NCBI GenBank assembly: GCA_902783935.1
Contig: CACZTA010000005.1
Location: 1 to 5,820, forward strand
Source of the DNA: an uncultured Lachnospiraceae bacterium
Lineage (GTDB): Bacteria > Bacillota > Clostridia > Lachnospirales > Lachnospiraceae
Length of the DNA: 5,820 nt
Direction of reading: 5' to 3'
Shown: positions 4,780 through 5,820 of the stretch, piece after piece
Layout of the letters: every line of letters starts with the position of its first letter
Position numbering within the stretch: position 1 is the stretch's first letter
Translations under genes and position numbers: made by a program
Notes under the pieces: generated by a model
The model's database searches: none
What the model was told of the DNA's origin: nothing
The model's input: only the letters and a program-made list of their open reading frames with translations

Positions 4780-5820
4780 TCAACTCTTTGTCAGGCCGCA
4801 CAGTCTGAAAACCGCGTCCAGGTCCAGATGCTTTCTGAGCGTACCGGACAGGATCCGGTACTGCTCTTCTCTGTAAGCGGCTGCGGAGACAGCCGCGGTC
4901 TCTTTTCTTTCGGCTTTCTTCCTGTCCGCTAGATAAGAAAGAAAGGCGGACCGGAATTCTCCCTCGTCGAAAATGCCGTGGAGATATGTCCCCGCTGCCG
5001 GGATATCCTCATCCCGGCTCTCCGCTCCGGGGAGTCTCTCCGTCCTGCCCATGTGAACCTCATAGCCTTTCACCCGCTTTCCGGAGAGTTCCGGAATTGC
5101 GAAATCCGTGACTCCCTCCCACTGGCGCGTGACCTTTTCGGGTGAGAAGACGGTCTCGTACGGCAGCAGGCACATTCCCCTGACGGAACCGGTCCCTTCT
5201 GTGCCGTACGGGTCGGAAATGCGTTCCCCGAGCATCTGATAGCCGCCGCATATGCCGAACAGGAAGCTGCCGCGCTTTACCGCTTCAAGGACCGCCTCTT
5301 CGAGACCGCTCTTCCGGAACCAGCGGAGATCCTCCATCGTGCTCTTCGTCCCGGGCAGGATGACCGCGTCCGGCGTCCCGAGTGAAGCCGCGTCCGTGAC
5401 AAAGCGGACAGCGGTGTCCTCTTCCGCGTAGAATGCCTGGAAATCCGTAAAGTTTGATATTCTCGGGAAACGGATGACCGCGATGTCGAGCAGTTTTTCG
5501 TCCCCGTCCCCGCCGATGCCTCCCTGAAGGAGCGGGGCGAGCGAATCCTCTTCTTCTATATGGACATGCATATACGGCACGACGCCGAGCACCGGTTTGC
5601 CGGTCAGCCTCACGAGTTCTGTGAGGCCGGGAGTCAGGAGGGAAGGATCGCCGCGGAATTTATTGATAATGAGCCCGGCTACCCGCTCTCTCTCCTCCGC
5701 GGAAAGAAGCGCCACGGTCCCGTAGAGCTGTGCAAAAACGCCGCCCCGGTCGATATCGCCGGCAATGAGCACGGGCGCGCCCGTCATGGCCGCGATCCCC
5801 ATATTGACGATATCTTCTGA
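4780..5820 (-). CDS. cobQ: Adenosylcobyric acid synthase (glutamine-hydrolysing), N-terminus beyond the right edge
   Basis: The visible 346 codons are in frame to the window edge, so the gene starts outside. Roughly 150 residues of a typical 480-510 are missing. CobQ/CbiP uses ATP and glutamine to amidate positions b, d, e and g of adenosylcobyrinic a,c-diamide, giving adenosylcobyric acid. Counting from the first visible codon, the end of the BioD-like ATPase domain is recognisable from DIVNMG, GAPVLIAGDIDRGGVFA and INKFRGD. The glutaminase domain follows, with ILPGTKSTMEDL, GICGGYQMLG (nucleophile Cys191), VKGYEVHMG, and YLHGIFD (His281, the catalytic His). Both GATase residues are present, so the enzyme looks intact. 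An internal ATG at 5802 is within the conserved domain and is not the start. cobO follows after 19 bases. The same enzyme is called CbiP in the anaerobic nomenclature. Confidence 0.95.
   Translation of the reverse strand, partial: SEDIVNMGIAAMTGAPVLIAGDIDRGGVFAQLYGTVALLSAEERERVAGLIINKFRGDPSLLTPGLTELVRLTGKPVLGVVPYMHVHIEEEDSLAPLLQGGIGGDGDEKLLDIAVIRFPRISNFTDFQAFYAEEDTAVRFVTDAASLGTPDAVILPGTKSTMEDLRWFRKSGLEEAVLEAVKRGSFLFGICGGYQMLGERISDPYGTEGTGSVRGMCLLPYETVFSPEKVTRQWEGVTDFAIPELSGKRVKGYEVHMGRTERLPGAESRDEDIPAAGTYLHGIFDEGEFRSAFLSYLADRKKAERKETAAVSAAAYREEQYRILSGTLRKHLDLDAVFRLCGLTKS

Overview
All supported genes in this window lie on the minus strand, so transcription runs from position 5820 towards position 1. 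The likely host is a GC-rich Gram-positive anaerobe of the Clostridia, perhaps Lachnospiraceae-like. This is inferred from strong AGGAGG-type ribosome binding sites, Firmicutes-style type II signal peptides, a WG-repeat protein carrying zinc ribbons, and cobalamin genes. No 16S or other phylogenetic marker is present, so the assignment is tentative. Base composition varies: a sampled stretch of the cobalamin block (4681-4740) is about 72% GC, and one inside the WG-repeat gene (1681-1740) is about 42%.

Right part (5820 to 3586): the end of a cobalamin (vitamin B12) biosynthesis operon. It holds the C-terminal two thirds of cobyric acid synthase (cobQ/cbiP, cut by the window edge), then the corrinoid adenosyltransferase cobO, then the methylmutase cbiC. 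cbiC starts at a TTG that overlaps the cobO stop codon. The three enzymes act in the opposite order to their genes: CbiC makes (cobalt-)cobyrinic acid, CobO attaches the adenosyl group, and CobQ amidates adenosylcobyrinic diamide to adenosylcobyric acid. A weak terminator-like hairpin follows cbiC.

Middle (3585 to 2664): a short AT-rich control region with a good sigma-70-type promoter and 11-bp-spaced direct repeats just upstream of the -35 box. It drives a 203-residue, very acidic, tyrosine-rich lipoprotein of unknown function. A strong intrinsic terminator ends that unit. Next comes a second good promoter, with an inverted repeat over its -10 box.

Left part (2663 to 1): a 518-residue lipoprotein with WG (KWG-type) repeats and a C-terminal double zinc ribbon. 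After a GC-rich hairpin comes a divergent MATE-like multidrug/flippase transporter that runs off the left edge. There is no clear promoter between these two, so the transporter may be co-transcribed with the WG-repeat gene.

No tRNA, rRNA, insertion sequence, CRISPR array or riboswitch was seen. The least ordinary items are the exported double zinc ribbon, the acidic lipoprotein, and the operator-like repeats at the two promoters. No clearly new multi-gene system could be supported.
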